From Acinetobacter qingfengensis (lineage in GTDB: Bacteria > Pseudomonadota > Gammaproteobacteria > Pseudomonadales > Moraxellaceae): a DNA stretch of 64,000 bases. The notes below the pieces were generated by a model. It searched no databases, was not told where the DNA came from, and saw only the letters and a program-made list of their open reading frames with translations. Positions 8,413 through 17,390 of the stretch are shown one piece after another; the first letter of the stretch is position 1; the number at the start of each line of letters is the position of its first letter. Made by a program: the position numbers and the translations under genes. The stretch covers positions 124,001 to 188,000 of the forward strand of contig NZ_VXKN01000001.1 in NCBI RefSeq assembly GCF_008693185.1, in the 5' to 3' direction.

Positions 8413-10339
8413 TCAAATACCGATGACTCAAAGGGCAATACGTCGAATACAAACTTTAGCACCTGCGTTAGCTAACCAAATTGCTGCCGGAGAAGTGATT
8501 GAGCGTCCGGCATCAGTTGTTAAGGAGTTGTTGGAAAATGCACTGGACGCCGGTGCAACGCAATTAACCGTCCGCATTGAGCAGGGCGGAACCACTTTAA
8601 TTGAAATTATTGACAATGGTTTTGGAATTCATTCTGATGATTTGCCTTTGGCTGTAATGCGTCATGCCACAAGTAAGGTGCGTAATTCAGAAGAATTATG
8701 TGCAATTCAAAGTCTGGGGTTTCGGGGAGAAGCTCTGGCTTCGATTGCTGCGGTGTCACGGTTAAGTTTATCCAGTACGCAAACAGATGATGGTATAGGT
8801 TATCAAATTAATCTGGACGGTACTGCATTGGAGCAACAACAAGCAATACCAATTGCCATGAATCGTGGTACTCATATTCGCGTACAGGATTTATTTTTCA
8901 ATGTACCTGCTCGGCGCAAATTTTTAAAACGTATTTCTACAGAATACCAGCACATTGAAGAAATTGTCAGGCGGATGGCACTGACACATTTTGATGTCCA
9001 TTTTTTGCTGGAACATAATGATCAAATTCGTTTGAATTTACCTGTAGCAGATAGTGGGGCATTACGATATCAACGAGTATTGCAACTATTGGGGCGGCAG
9101 TTTGCTGAAAATGCCTATTGGCTAGATGCTGAATCATCATCCGGTATGCATTTGGCAGGTTGGTTAGGTCATCCTTCCGATGCGCGTGCACAGGCCGATA
9201 TGCAGTATATTTATGTTAATGGCCGTATTGTCAGAGATAAAACCATTAGTCATGCATTACGCATGGCTTATGAAGGAATTCTGCATGGCCATCAGCATGC
9301 TGCATATCTATTATTTCTGGAAATTGATGCTCATGAAATTGATGTCAACGTACATCCGACTAAGCATGAGATACGTTTTCTTCAACAGCGTGAAGTGCAT
9401 GAGTTTATTCGATATTTTGCGAAACAAACGTTGGCTCAATTTCAGACAGCAAGTGCGGATTTAACCGTTGCCATGAAACCTCAGCTCGAAATTCAGCAGG
9501 TACAACCACGCTATCAAGATGCATTGGCATTGCATCAACAGCCTTCTGATCAACGTGCAGAAAGCAGCAACGATATGCAGCAGGCACATATAGCAGCGAC
9601 ACCAATATCGTATTCTGCTACCAAATCACAGATTGGTGCAGATTATGTCGCTAATTCCGTACAAAAGTATCTTGCACCTTTACGAAAAGAACAAACAGAG
9701 ATAGTACAAACATCAGATGAGCAATTAGATCGCCAAAGTCATTCAGTCGACGAATATCCTTTGGGAATTGCAATTGCTCAATTACATGGAATTTATATTC
9801 TTGCACAAAATACGGAAGGCTTAATCATTGTTGATATGCATGCAGCTCACGAACGTATTTTGTTGGAACAAATGAAACAAGCTTGGGATAAACCTGATTT
9901 TTGGCAATCTCAGCAGTTACTGATTCCAAAGGTTGTCAGCATTAATGCCTTGCAACAAGATCGCTTGCAACAGCTTCAGGATAAATTGCTGCGCTTAGGT
10001 TTGGAAATCGATTTATATGGTGAAAAGCAAGTTCTGGTGCGTGGAGTCCCTGCCATGTTGATCAAAGCTGATCTGGATCAGCTGATCCCAGAATTGCTCA
10101 ATGATCTTGATCCGAATGATGATGTTAAAGCCCTTACTCAAAAACGAGATCATATTTTGGCTGGAATGGCATGTCATGGCGCAGTTCGTGCGCATCGCCA
10201 ATTAAGTCTTTCCGAAATGAATGCCTTATTACGTCAAATGGAACAAACAGAATTTGCCAGTCAATGCAATCACGGTCGACCAACCTGGCGAGCTTTTCCA
10301 CTTTCACAACTTGATAAACTCTTTGCACGTGGGGAATAA
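8402..10339 (+). CDS. mutL: DNA mismatch repair protein MutL
   Basis: MutL couples MutS mismatch recognition to strand incision. The GHKL ATPase half shows [16 protein letters not shown] and [13 protein letters not shown]. After a Gln- and Ser-rich linker (about 345-440) comes the C-terminal dimerisation half. It contains [12 protein letters not shown], which fits the DxHA-x2-E-x4-E metal site of endonuclease-proficient MutL, plus CHGAVRA and CNHGRPT, the accompanying metal-site motifs. It is therefore probably a nicking MutL like that of Pseudomonas rather than a MutH-dependent one. The ATG at 8402 follows AAGG at 8388-8391; an ATG at 8423 is the alternative. It is within a tsaE-mutL-miaA-hfq run. 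Confidence 0.95.
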   Translation: MHTNQIPMTQRAIRRIQTLAPALANQIAAGEVIERPASVVKELLENALDAGATQLTVRIEQGGTTLIEIIDNGFGIHSDDLPLAVMRHATSKVRNSEELCAIQSLGFRGEALASIAAVSRLSLSSTQTDDGIGYQINLDGTALEQQQAIPIAMNRGTHIRVQDLFFNVPARRKFLKRISTEYQHIEEIVRRMALTHFDVHFLLEHNDQIRLNLPVADSGALRYQRVLQLLGRQFAENAYWLDAESSSGMHLAGWLGHPSDARAQADMQYIYVNGRIVRDKTISHALRMAYEGILHGHQHAAYLLFLEIDAHEIDVNVHPTKHEIRFLQQREVHEFIRYFAKQTLAQFQTASADLTVAMKPQLEIQQVQPRYQDALALHQQPSDQRAESSNDMQQAHIAATPISYSATKSQIGADYVANSVQKYLAPLRKEQTEIVQTSDEQLDRQSHSVDEYPLGIAIAQLHGIYILAQNTEGLIIVDMHAAHERILLEQMKQAWDKPDFWQSQQLLIPKVVSINALQQDRLQQLQDKLLRLGLEIDLYGEKQVLVRGVPAMLIKADLDQLIPELLNDLDPNDDVKALTQKRDHILAGMACHGAVRAHRQLSLSEMNALLRQMEQTEFASQCNHGRPTWRAFPLSQLDKLFARGE

Positions 10340-10343
10340 TAAA

Positions 10344-11288
10344 ATGGCAAAAGATCTACCGGTCATTAATCTTATGGGCCCTACGGCAAGTGGTAAAACA
10401 GCTTTGGCTTGTCAATTATATGACCAAGGCCACTATGAAATTATTTCGGTAGATTCTGCATTGGTATATCGGGATATGGATATTGGAACAGCGAAACCAA
10501 ATAAGTTAGAACAGCAAAAATATCCACACCATTTGATTGATATTATTGAACCAACACAAGTTTATTCTGCTGCTGAATTTGTAGAAGATGCAGAACATTT
10601 GATTGATAATATTCATGCCAGAGGCAAGATTCCTTTGTTGGTTGGCGGCACAATGCTATATTTTAAAAGTTTGCTGGAAGGTCTGGCAGATAATTTACCC
10701 AGTGCCGATGCAAAAATTCGTACAGATATTGAAAACATGGCCGAACAACAGGGTTGGCAATATGTTTACGAAGAATTAAAACGGGTAGACCCTAAAGCTG
10801 GTGAAAAATTTAAGATTTCGGACAGACAGCGTATTATTCGTGCTTTAGAGGTTTACTTACTTACAGGGAAACCCATTACCCAGTTACAGGCTGAGCAATC
10901 ATCTAGAAGCAATAATAAGTATCATTTTGTTAATTATGCTTTACTTCCTGATCGTGCTGAGTTACATATACGAATAGAGCGGCGATTAGAGCAAATGTGG
11001 TCAATAGGTTTTTTAGATGAAGTTAATGACTTGATTGGAAAATATAATATTGATGAAAATTTACCCTCTATGCGCTCTGTGGGTTATCGTCAAGCATTGG
11101 AATATTTGATGCATGGTGATTTTAGTCACAAAAATGAAAAGGAAATGCAGCTAAAAGCATTGTACGCAACACGACAATTAGCAAAAAGACAATACACATG
11201 GTTACGCTCTTTGCAAGAGTTGCATAAATTTAATACATTTCATACCCTTCAAGAAGGGGAAAAGTACTTGCGTAACCTGTTTAGATAA
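10344..11288 (+). CDS. miaA: tRNA dimethylallyltransferase MiaA
   Basis: MiaA transfers dimethylallyl from DMAPP to N6 of A37 in tRNAs reading UNN codons. The P-loop GPTASGKT is at residues 11-18, followed by [42 protein letters not shown] and, near the end, MRSVGYRQ and [13 protein letters not shown], all family hallmarks. The 314-residue length is usual. The ATG at 10344 has GGGGA eight bases upstream and starts 4 bases after the mutL stop; longer upstream frames only shadow mutL. Confidence 0.96.
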   Translation: MAKDLPVINLMGPTASGKTALACQLYDQGHYEIISVDSALVYRDMDIGTAKPNKLEQQKYPHHLIDIIEPTQVYSAAEFVEDAEHLIDNIHARGKIPLLVGGTMLYFKSLLEGLADNLPSADAKIRTDIENMAEQQGWQYVYEELKRVDPKAGEKFKISDRQRIIRALEVYLLTGKPITQLQAEQSSRSNNKYHFVNYALLPDRAELHIRIERRLEQMWSIGFLDEVNDLIGKYNIDENLPSMRSVGYRQALEYLMHGDFSHKNEKEMQLKALYATRQLAKRQYTWLRSLQELHKFNTFHTLQEGEKYLRNLFR

Positions 11289-11376
11289 AGCAAAATTTGC
11301 ATGTTCGCCTTTTATTATAAGTTTAAGTGAAATATTAAGGCGAAATTTTGCGCTGATATTATTTTTGGAGTTAAAA

Positions 11377-11754
11377 ATGTCTAAAGGTCAAACTTTACAA
11401 GATCCGTTTTTGAATTCTCTTAGAAAAGAACGTATTCCTGTATCAATTTTTTTGGTAAACGGTATCAAATTACAAGGCCATATTGAATCCTTTGACCAGT
11501 ATGTTGTATTACTGAAAAACACTGTAAGCCAAATGGTTTATAAGCATGCTATTTCAACCGTTGTTCCTGCCCGTAATCCTCGTCCTGCTGGCGCACCGGC
11601 TGGTGGTCAAGGTAGTAGCAATTTTGGCGGACAAAGTAGTGGTTTTGGTGGTCAAGGCGGCTTTGGTGGTAGTAACCAAGGTGGTTTTGGTGGTTCTAAT
11701 TTCGATGCTGAGCCAAAATTTGAAGATAACAACGAAGATGAAAACAACCGTTAA
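11377..11754 (+). CDS. hfq: RNA chaperone Hfq with Gly-rich tail
   Basis: Hfq forms the hexameric ring that pairs small RNAs with mRNAs. The Sm core (residues about 5-68) is complete: [38 protein letters not shown] and the Sm2 block MVYKHAIS. Beyond residue 70 lies a low-complexity Gly/Ser/Phe-rich tail with FGGQ and FGGSN repeats, ending in an acidic stretch ([16 protein letters not shown]). This kind of tail is typical of Moraxellaceae Hfq and longer than that of E. coli. ATG 11377 is preceded by TTGGAG. It follows miaA by about 90 bases and is closed by a strong terminator. Confidence 0.96.
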   Translation: MSKGQTLQDPFLNSLRKERIPVSIFLVNGIKLQGHIESFDQYVVLLKNTVSQMVYKHAISTVVPARNPRPAGAPAGGQGSSNFGGQSSGFGGQGGFGGSNQGGFGGSNFDAEPKFEDNNEDENNR

Positions 11755-11795
11755 TCTTTAAATGAAATTTGCTGTCTAATTAGATAGTAAAAATT

Positions 11796-11823
11796 AAAAC
11801 GAGTCATTTTGACTCGTTTTTTT
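11796..11823 (+). terminator. Terminator of hfq
   Basis: Arms of 11 bases (AAAACGAGTCA and its complement) enclose a TTT loop and are followed by a run of T. It lies about 40 bases after the hfq stop. Confidence 0.9.
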
Positions 11824-11920
11824 ATGCTGATTGTATGAAATAAATCTCACTAATTTAATTATCAATGAGCTTCAAAATAAGCTATTTAAAATGCAGTTAC
11901 TTTAATATGATAAAGAATAA

Positions 11921-11948
11921 TAAAAAACAGGCATATATATGCCTGTTT
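11921..11948 (-). terminator. Terminator of the receptor/EF-hand unit
   Basis: A 10-bp stem (AAACAGGCAT) has a 4-base loop, and on the minus strand it runs into six T. It lies 18 bases beyond the stop of the EF-hand gene. Confidence 0.8.
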
Positions 11949-11965
11949 GTACTTATTTTAAAAGA

Positions 11966-12799
11966 TTAGATTTCACTAGGATCTAATATGCCATTTTTAT
12001 TACGATCCAGAGATTTAAATACGGCTACTGCATATTGATTTAAATGTTTTGCATTAATCGTACTTTTGTTTTTTGCAATTGCATCAAATTGCTGTGCAAA
12101 AATAATTTGGTATTGTTGTCTCGCCTGAGTCAGATTTTGATCGTAGCGCTGCATAAATTCATTGACATATTCTTGCTCAGATAAGACAAAATCCTGATTC
12201 TGGTCCACAGCAAAGAATTGCTTATCTCTTTCGGTCAAATAATTCGCCAAAGTAACATAGTTTTTAGTTTGTCCATAGGTTTGAATAAATTCCTGAATGT
12301 TGTTTGCCATAGGCATTGCTAATGGTGTGGTAATTCTTAATCCATCATGTGTGCCTTGTTGTTGTGGTGCAAGTTTTATATCTTCAGCATTAATGATTCC
12401 ATCCTGATTTTTATCAAATCCGGCAAACGTTTTTAAACCAATGGCCTGAAATTCATTTAGTGTGATTTTGTCATCTTTATTACTGTTTAAGACATTAAAG
12501 CGAACATGCGCTTGTTTAAGCGAACCTTCACGGCGTTTGCTGATAATATTTTCCAGATGTTGATTGGAATAAGCAATAAATTGCTGTTTGGAGACATTAG
12601 GATTTTGCTTAAATAAATTTGCATAATCCGCAGGAAAATTTTTGTTAAAATTATTTTGAGTTAATTGTTTTACTTCCGGATGCAACATACTGTAAAAACC
12701 TATGGTTTGTATGTTTATATCTGGCTGATTTGGATTGGCTATAGCTATTGGTGCACAAGCAACCAATAGGGCAGTAAAGAGAAATTTGGCTGTATACAT
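11966..12799 (-). CDS. Secreted protein with four EF-hand loops
   Basis: A signal peptide (MYTAKFLFTALLVACAPIAIA) is followed by an otherwise helical protein with four EF-hand-like loops: NSNKDDKITLNE, DKNQDGIINAED, DQNQDFVLSEQE and DRNKNGILDPSE. All keep acidic or Asn residues at positions 1, 3 and 5; three keep Glu at 12 and the second has Asp. It should bind Ca2+ or a similar ion in the periplasm. None has Pro at position 2, the lanmodulin mark. The ATG at 12799 has AGG 7 bases upstream; the in-frame ATG at 12818 has no ribosome site. It lies about 26 bases after the TonB-dependent receptor stop, so it probably shares its transcript. No function is known to me. Confidence 0.78.
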   Translation of the reverse strand: MYTAKFLFTALLVACAPIAIANPNQPDINIQTIGFYSMLHPEVKQLTQNNFNKNFPADYANLFKQNPNVSKQQFIAYSNQHLENIISKRREGSLKQAHVRFNVLNSNKDDKITLNEFQAIGLKTFAGFDKNQDGIINAEDIKLAPQQQGTHDGLRITTPLAMPMANNIQEFIQTYGQTKNYVTLANYLTERDKQFFAVDQNQDFVLSEQEYVNEFMQRYDQNLTQARQQYQIIFAQQFDAIAKNKSTINAKHLNQYAVAVFKSLDRNKNGILDPSEI

Positions 12800-12825
12800 T
12801 TTTATACCTAAATATAGCATGGTGA

Positions 12826-15084
12826 TTAAAATTTAAACTCTAGGCTTGCAGTCACATTACGACCAACCTCAGCAGAACGGTCAATCAATGTTGAGGTGTT
12901 ACGACCACTCGCACTGACGGCGCTATTTAATGTTCCTACTGTTGAATATGACCAATAGGTCTTATCGAAGATGTTATTTAATCCGACATTTAATTTTGCA
13001 TGTTTGTTAATGTTCCAGTATGCAGAAAAATCAAATATGGTATAACCTGCAACTGGCGTATAGCCAGAGCTTACTGAATATGTACTAATGTCTTGTGATG
13101 CAGTTTTTCCTTCAACTGCTGTGGTGGTAAACCCTAAGCCAAAACGCTGATTTGGATCATCATAAGCAAAAGTTAAGCTTGCTTTACCTGGATTGATAGA
13201 GTTTAAACCTGTTTTATTTCCGCTGTCATCTTCTGCATTACCTTTGGTTTTACCAGCAACTAAAGCTAAACTAAAGCCATCGGCATTGTTGATGAAATGA
13301 CCTAAATCTATACGTGCAGAAAGTTCAGCCCCCCAAATCGCAGCTTTAGCCAGGTTTTGCGCTTCATAGCATAAATACACTCCTGAAACAGTACATTCAG
13401 AGCTAGCCAGTTGCTTGTAATCAATGAAATTTTTATATTTGGTGTAAAAACCTGTCACATCCACTTTAATTCCTTCAATGGAATCATTTCTCAAACCAAT
13501 TTCAAAGGCATCACTGGTTTCTTTTTTCAGGTCAGAATTACCAGATAGGTAGTACAATACAGAAGAAGAAGTCTGAAAATAACTTCCCAACTCTGTTGCA
13601 GATGGGACACGAGCACCATGAGTGTATTTTGCATAGGTATAATTATGCGGTGTTAACTGGAAGCTTGCTGATAATCCCGGAGCAAAATAACTAAAGTTTT
13701 TATCTTTAACACCTGTATAGGTTGAATTTTCAGGTCGATATTCTGAACGCTCACCACGTAAAGATGGTGTAATAATCAATTCACGATTAGCCACATCAAA
13801 TTTCATTGCATCAGAAAGATATGCTGCATAACGATTAACTTTGGAGTTAAATATGTAAGCGCCTTGATATAAATTAGATGTTGAAACCGTAGTACCACTA
13901 GCCGTTGTACGTAATTCTTTACGATTGCTATCATATTGCTTTTGATCTGCAATTAGGCCATAAGTTAGATTATGCATACCAAGACTTTTGTCTGCATCTA
14001 ACTTGATGCCAGTATTTATTTCTTCAAATTCATTATTTACGTCACGAAGATAGCTACTTGTGCTATAGGTGGTACGTGTATCATTATTGGATTTCTGATA
14101 CCACGTTTTAGTTTTTAATTTATCAAACAATGCGAACTGAGTTGGTTTAAAAATATAATCTATACTGAATTGTTGACGTTCAATATTTTGATCCTGAGTA
14201 CCGTCATTATAGGCAATTGCAGTATAGGTACTGCCATCCATTTCTGTAATGTAGTTATTTTTCTTGTAATAATCGACTGTAAAACCTAATTGATGCTGAT
14301 CATTAATATTCCAGATCAAGCGGCCTAAAACAGCATCAGATTTCCAGTCGGCAGGAAATTGTTTGGTATCAGAGCTTCCTTGAATTTCATGACCATCACG
14401 ATGTGCATAAGCAACCAATGCTTTAACTGTATCATTACCGATTGCACTAGTAACAGAAGTCAACCAAGCCTCATCCGCTGAGCTATAGCCCAACTTCGCT
14501 GTACCTGCAACAGTTTTACCATCAACCAAATAATCTTCCGGTGATTTATTAATGAAGGAAACACGTCCGCCAATACCATCTGTAGATACATCTGTGGTAC
14601 CAGAATAAATATTTACACTTTGGAACATTTCAGGATCGATATAATCCCGGCCTGCTGCACTATTGCGCATACTTGCACCAGTCCAGGTTGCTATAGTTGC
14701 ATCAGCAATATCGACACCATCAACATCCAAGCCAACACGGTTACCATCAATACCACGAATATTATAACTGCTTGTACCTGAACCAGCATAAAATGTACTT
14801 GCACCATTAGCAGAAAAGGGTGCAGTGACTAAAGGTAGATACTTAACAATATCTGCCATGCTATTTGTACCGGTTTTATCAAGATTCTCCCGATCAATTT
14901 TGGTTACACTAGCTGGTTTAGTATTATCCTGATGTGCATATACTGTCAGCGTTGCAAGCTTGGTTACAGGTTCATCTTCTGCATGTGCAATAGTGATAGA
15001 TGCGAGAATAGAAGCAAGACTAATAGACAATAATGAAGGTTTAGCCAATTGCTTTGACAAGATGAGTGAATACGGCTTGCGCAT
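12826..15084 (-). CDS. TonB-dependent outer-membrane receptor (haemoglobin/transferrin-like)
   Basis: It has a signal peptide ending ASITIAHA, a TonB-box-like LATLTVYA, a plug domain with IRGIDGNRVGLDVDGVDI (the style of the haemoglobin/transferrin/lactoferrin receptor group), a DGIGGRVSFINKSPED block, and a long 22-strand-type barrel ending in aromatic Phe (SLEFKF). At 752 residues it is full length. It should import an iron source, perhaps haem or a host or environmental ferric complex, powered by TonB; the ligand cannot be read from sequence. A near-consensus Fur box lies about 105 bases upstream, and AGGA precedes the ATG. It is followed by the EF-hand gene. Confidence 0.9.
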   Translation of the reverse strand: MRKPYSLILSKQLAKPSLLSISLASILASITIAHAEDEPVTKLATLTVYAHQDNTKPASVTKIDRENLDKTGTNSMADIVKYLPLVTAPFSANGASTFYAGSGTSSYNIRGIDGNRVGLDVDGVDIADATIATWTGASMRNSAAGRDYIDPEMFQSVNIYSGTTDVSTDGIGGRVSFINKSPEDYLVDGKTVAGTAKLGYSSADEAWLTSVTSAIGNDTVKALVAYAHRDGHEIQGSSDTKQFPADWKSDAVLGRLIWNINDQHQLGFTVDYYKKNNYITEMDGSTYTAIAYNDGTQDQNIERQQFSIDYIFKPTQFALFDKLKTKTWYQKSNNDTRTTYSTSSYLRDVNNEFEEINTGIKLDADKSLGMHNLTYGLIADQKQYDSNRKELRTTASGTTVSTSNLYQGAYIFNSKVNRYAAYLSDAMKFDVANRELIITPSLRGERSEYRPENSTYTGVKDKNFSYFAPGLSASFQLTPHNYTYAKYTHGARVPSATELGSYFQTSSSVLYYLSGNSDLKKETSDAFEIGLRNDSIEGIKVDVTGFYTKYKNFIDYKQLASSECTVSGVYLCYEAQNLAKAAIWGAELSARIDLGHFINNADGFSLALVAGKTKGNAEDDSGNKTGLNSINPGKASLTFAYDDPNQRFGLGFTTTAVEGKTASQDISTYSVSSGYTPVAGYTIFDFSAYWNINKHAKLNVGLNNIFDKTYWSYSTVGTLNSAVSASGRNTSTLIDRSAEVGRNVTASLEFKF

Positions 15085-15551
15085 ATATGGATTCCTGTTG
15101 GAAAATACTTTGAAATCAAGAGGAGAAAAATGAGTAAATAAACCTTAAATGTACACAATATATGAGTAATTAATAATTTATTACATTACAATAATGATAA
15201 TCAATATTGTTTAAAATATATATGTAATGTTTGCTTTTTGTAAATTTTGGAATTTATATAATTAAGTTTTTGAAAAATTTGTATTTATTATTTAAAACAA
15301 TATGATTAAAAGTCATTTTTATTTAATGAACTTATGAGTCACTTTTTGTATTTGTAAATAAAACTTTTGGCAAAATAGTTATAATTTTTTAATATTGATT
15401 CTTTAGAGAAAAACACTTAAAGCATTTTGCCTATATAAATTAGCGCTGATTAAATGATCAGAATTTTAAAATTGCTAAAAATATTCTACATGATACTTGT
15501 AAATTCGTTATGCTAGACGCAAATTTCTAGCTCAACTGTAATGTCAAACTC
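15085..15551. other. Divergent intergenic region with Fur site
   Basis: This very AT-rich region separates the receptor gene (minus) from yaeQ (plus). Besides the Fur box at 15190-15208 I see no gene. The yaeQ-proximal half has no promoter I would defend. Confidence 0.6.
15190..15208 (-). promoter_or_regulatory. Fur box
   Basis: AATAATGATAATCAATATT matches 16 of 19 positions of the classical Fur box GATAATGATAATCATTATC. It sits upstream of the TonB-dependent receptor start, where Fe2+-Fur would block transcription when iron is plentiful. Confidence 0.82.
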
Positions 15552-16082
15552 ATGGCCTTAAAAGCAACCATTTATAAAGCAGACCTTAATATTGCTAATA
15601 TGGATACGCATCAATATGGTGATTATCAACTGACTATCGCACGACATCCATCAGAAACCATTGAACGCCTTATGGTACGCATTCTGGCATTTGCTCGTTA
15701 TGCTGATGATGCATTGGAATTTACCAAAGATTTATTTGAAACCGATGAACCGGCATTATGGCAAAAGGACTTAATAGGGCAGTTAGAGAAATGGATTGAA
15801 GTTGGTTGCCCTGATGAAGATAAAATTAAAAAAGCCAGTGCTCGTTGCTCGCAAGTTGCAGTGATTGCCTATGGTAATGCGGTGGCTGAATGGTATAAAC
15901 GGAATAGCAAACTTAAGAATCTAAAAAATGTTGAGGTATGGAAATTGTCCGAAGCCACCACCACAGTGATACAAGTCTTGTGTGAACGTACCATGCAATT
16001 ACAGCTTAATGTGATGGATGATGAGTGGACCTTAATTGGTGAACATGGACAAGCTGAAATTGAATGGGAAAAATTACAGTAA
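15552..16082 (+). CDS. yaeQ: YaeQ family protein
   Basis: The sequence matches YaeQ across its length of 176 residues: MALKATIYKADLNIANMD at the start, ARHPSETIERLMVRILAFA, GCPDEDKIKKASARC and the final WKL...WTLIGE block. YaeQ has a PD-(D/E)XK nuclease-like fold, but its activity and substrate are not settled; an early proposal of a link to RfaH was not well supported. It is a single gene in its own unit. Confidence 0.9.
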   Translation: MALKATIYKADLNIANMDTHQYGDYQLTIARHPSETIERLMVRILAFARYADDALEFTKDLFETDEPALWQKDLIGQLEKWIEVGCPDEDKIKKASARCSQVAVIAYGNAVAEWYKRNSKLKNLKNVEVWKLSEATTTVIQVLCERTMQLQLNVMDDEWTLIGEHGQAEIEWEKLQ

Positions 16083-16217
16083 TCAAATTAACTTTGATAA
16101 GTCTGAATTTAAAGTTATTTCTAAAATTTAGAAATTAAATTATCAGGCTTTGTCTGTAGCGATCAGGATCAAGGTATAATATTAAAAAGTGTATGTTGTT
16201 ATATGTGAGGAATATCT

Positions 16218-16511
16218 ATGAAGTCTGAAGTTTATCAGGGAAAAATTAAACAATACGATGCCAAAAAAGGCTTTGGGTTTATTGGTGGGCTTGAGCAAGA
16301 TATTTTCTTTCATATTTCAGATTTTCCTCTTGAAGAGGGTGAACCCAAGCGTAATGAAAGAGTGAAATTTCTCATTGCTGAAAATAATGGTAAGTTTAAG
16401 GCAATTAAAATTGAACGTGTACTCGATCAATCTGCTAAAGCAAAAAAATCCAGAGTGGTTGAGAATAATAAGTCGATTACCAGTGCGTTGCTGGATAGTT
16501 TCAGGAAGTAG
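16218..16511 (+). CDS. Cold-shock-domain protein
   Basis: The first 70 residues form a cold-shock domain, with RNP1-like KGFGFIGG and RNP2-like IFFHISDF, followed by the final strands NERVKFLIAENNGKFKAIKIERV. It should bind single-stranded RNA or DNA. The remaining roughly 27 residues are basic and polar with no known domain; larger relatives carry a DUF1294 membrane domain there, which is absent here. Regulation by cold is not shown by the sequence. The ATG at 16218 has a GTGAGGA-type site upstream. Confidence 0.85.
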   Translation: MKSEVYQGKIKQYDAKKGFGFIGGLEQDIFFHISDFPLEEGEPKRNERVKFLIAENNGKFKAIKIERVLDQSAKAKKSRVVENNKSITSALLDSFRK

Positions 16512-16533
16512 ACAGTATATTTTATATTTGAAA

Positions 16534-16638
16534 AACCTATTAATTTTTATGAGATAAGAAATGTATTGTTAAAATTAACAATACAAAATGAATTGATGAT
16601 TGTCAAAAATATGAAAATCATTAATAGGTTGTATAGGC
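16534..16638. repeat. Nested inverted repeats followed by a T run
   Basis: An 11-bp inverted pair (AACCTATTAAT at 16534-16544, ATTAATAGGTT at 16620-16630) encloses a second one (TGTATTGTT at 16562-16570, AACAATACA at 16577-16585). A run of seven T follows at about 16640. It lies between the convergent cold-shock-domain and nuclease genes. It may be a folded small RNA, an extended terminator, or the remnant of a small mobile element. Confidence 0.5.
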
Positions 16639-16689
16639 TTTTTTTAAATACACTCATTTCAAGGCATGTAGAAACAAGTGATTTTTAGA

Positions 16690-17085
16690 TTAAATTTTAG
16701 AAAACGCTTCTAAAAAGCATTTCGGGTGTTGATGAAAGCGAATATGGTTAGATGATTTTAATTGTTTCCTTTTTTCTTTAAAAGCAGGAGCGATATAACC
16801 CCAATCTGCATTTTTAGAAAAATAAACAACAAAATCTATATCAGCATCTTTCCATTTATTTTCGACAAGAATATTTTCATCAACACAATCTAAACTTTTA
16901 ACTTGAATACGATATAGGGTTCGACCATCTGATATTTGCACATCAGTTTTTAAACCTAAATCTATGCTAGGTTTGCTGGCTTCCCAACCACCCATAAGTA
17001 ACCACGAAAGTAGTAGATACTCGTAAGAATGGTTTTTATATTGGATTAAAGTTTGTTCTTTTAGTACTGTTTTACGAACAGGCAT
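16690..17085 (-). CDS. Putative small PD-(D/E)XK-fold nuclease
   Basis: A 131-residue protein with the pattern YEYLLLSWLLMGGW, then D-rich SIDLGLKTDV and a strand YRIQVKS. The order helix, Asp, then (E/Q)xK fits the PD-(D/E)XK nuclease fold with Gln in place of Glu, as in some intron-associated enzymes; the later strand DIDFVVYF also fits. No DNA-binding domain is added. I cannot name the target. The ATG has AAGGAG upstream. It has its own TTGACA promoter, a 230-base leader and repeats behind it, so it reads as a self-contained accessory insertion between a housekeeping gene and metH. A solitary restriction-like or homing-type enzyme is possible. Confidence 0.5.
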   Translation of the reverse strand: MPVRKTVLKEQTLIQYKNHSYEYLLLSWLLMGGWEASKPSIDLGLKTDVQISDGRTLYRIQVKSLDCVDENILVENKWKDADIDFVVYFSKNADWGYIAPAFKEKRKQLKSSNHIRFHQHPKCFLEAFSKI

Positions 17086-17320
17086 AAAAACTCCTTAAAA
17101 GTTTTAAATGCCGTAGTTCGTTTTGGCTGCCGAGATACGGATACATGGATTTGATAAAACTCTCTAAAAGACCATGCTCTTATTTGAGAGGCATTACTGT
17201 ATGTCCTTATGAACTATACCCAATTGATTTCGGTTGCCAAACCCTTATTTAGTAGAGTTACTCTAACTAAATATTCATCAATTTTCAGCTCGTTACGAGT
17301 CTGTAATGTCTATTGATTAA
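17086..17320 (-). other. Long leader of the nuclease gene
   Basis: About 230 bases lie between the promoter and the nuclease ATG without an ORF. Read on the minus strand they contain a good hairpin (TTAG/TAGAG pairing with CTCTA/CTAA, plus-strand 17252-17273), a small CTCG/CGAG hairpin, and a longer CCGTA/TACGG pairing near the gene. The length and pairing suggest a structured 5' untranslated RNA, but I match it to no known RNA family. Confidence 0.45.
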
Positions 17321-17349
17321 AATTTAGTATAACAACGTATACTTGTCAA
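17321..17349 (-). promoter_or_regulatory. Sigma-70 promoter with operator-like dyad
   Basis: On the minus strand there is a perfect -35 TTGACA (17349-17344), a 17-base spacer, and a TAAATT -10 (17326-17321). The spacer holds the dyad GTATA-N6-TATAC (17327-17342), the place a repressor would sit. It drives the nuclease gene, or the leader RNA. Confidence 0.6.
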
Positions 17350-17356
17350 TAAAAAA

Positions 17357-17377
17357 TCCCCTCGATTTTTGAGGGGG
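17357..17377 (-). terminator. Terminator of metH
   Basis: A stem of CCCCTC with GAGGGG and a 7-base loop is followed on the minus strand by ATTTTTTATT. It lies about 15 bases after the metH stop. Confidence 0.85.
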
Positions 17378-17390
17378 GAATTTTCATTGA

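Noticed and set aside
11966..12799. Lanmodulin-type lanthanide protein
   Set aside because: The EF loops lack Pro at position 2 and the protein is twice the lanmodulin size; Ca2+ binding is the simpler reading.
17086..17320. Group I intron or homing element around the nuclease gene
   Set aside because: A GACTCG...GAG stretch faintly recalls the intron R/P7 core, but P, Q and S elements and any exon context (tRNA or split gene) are missing.
17086..17320. Type III toxin-antitoxin (repeat RNA plus toxin)
   Set aside because: No tandem repeats of about 35 bases and no terminator between the leader and the gene.
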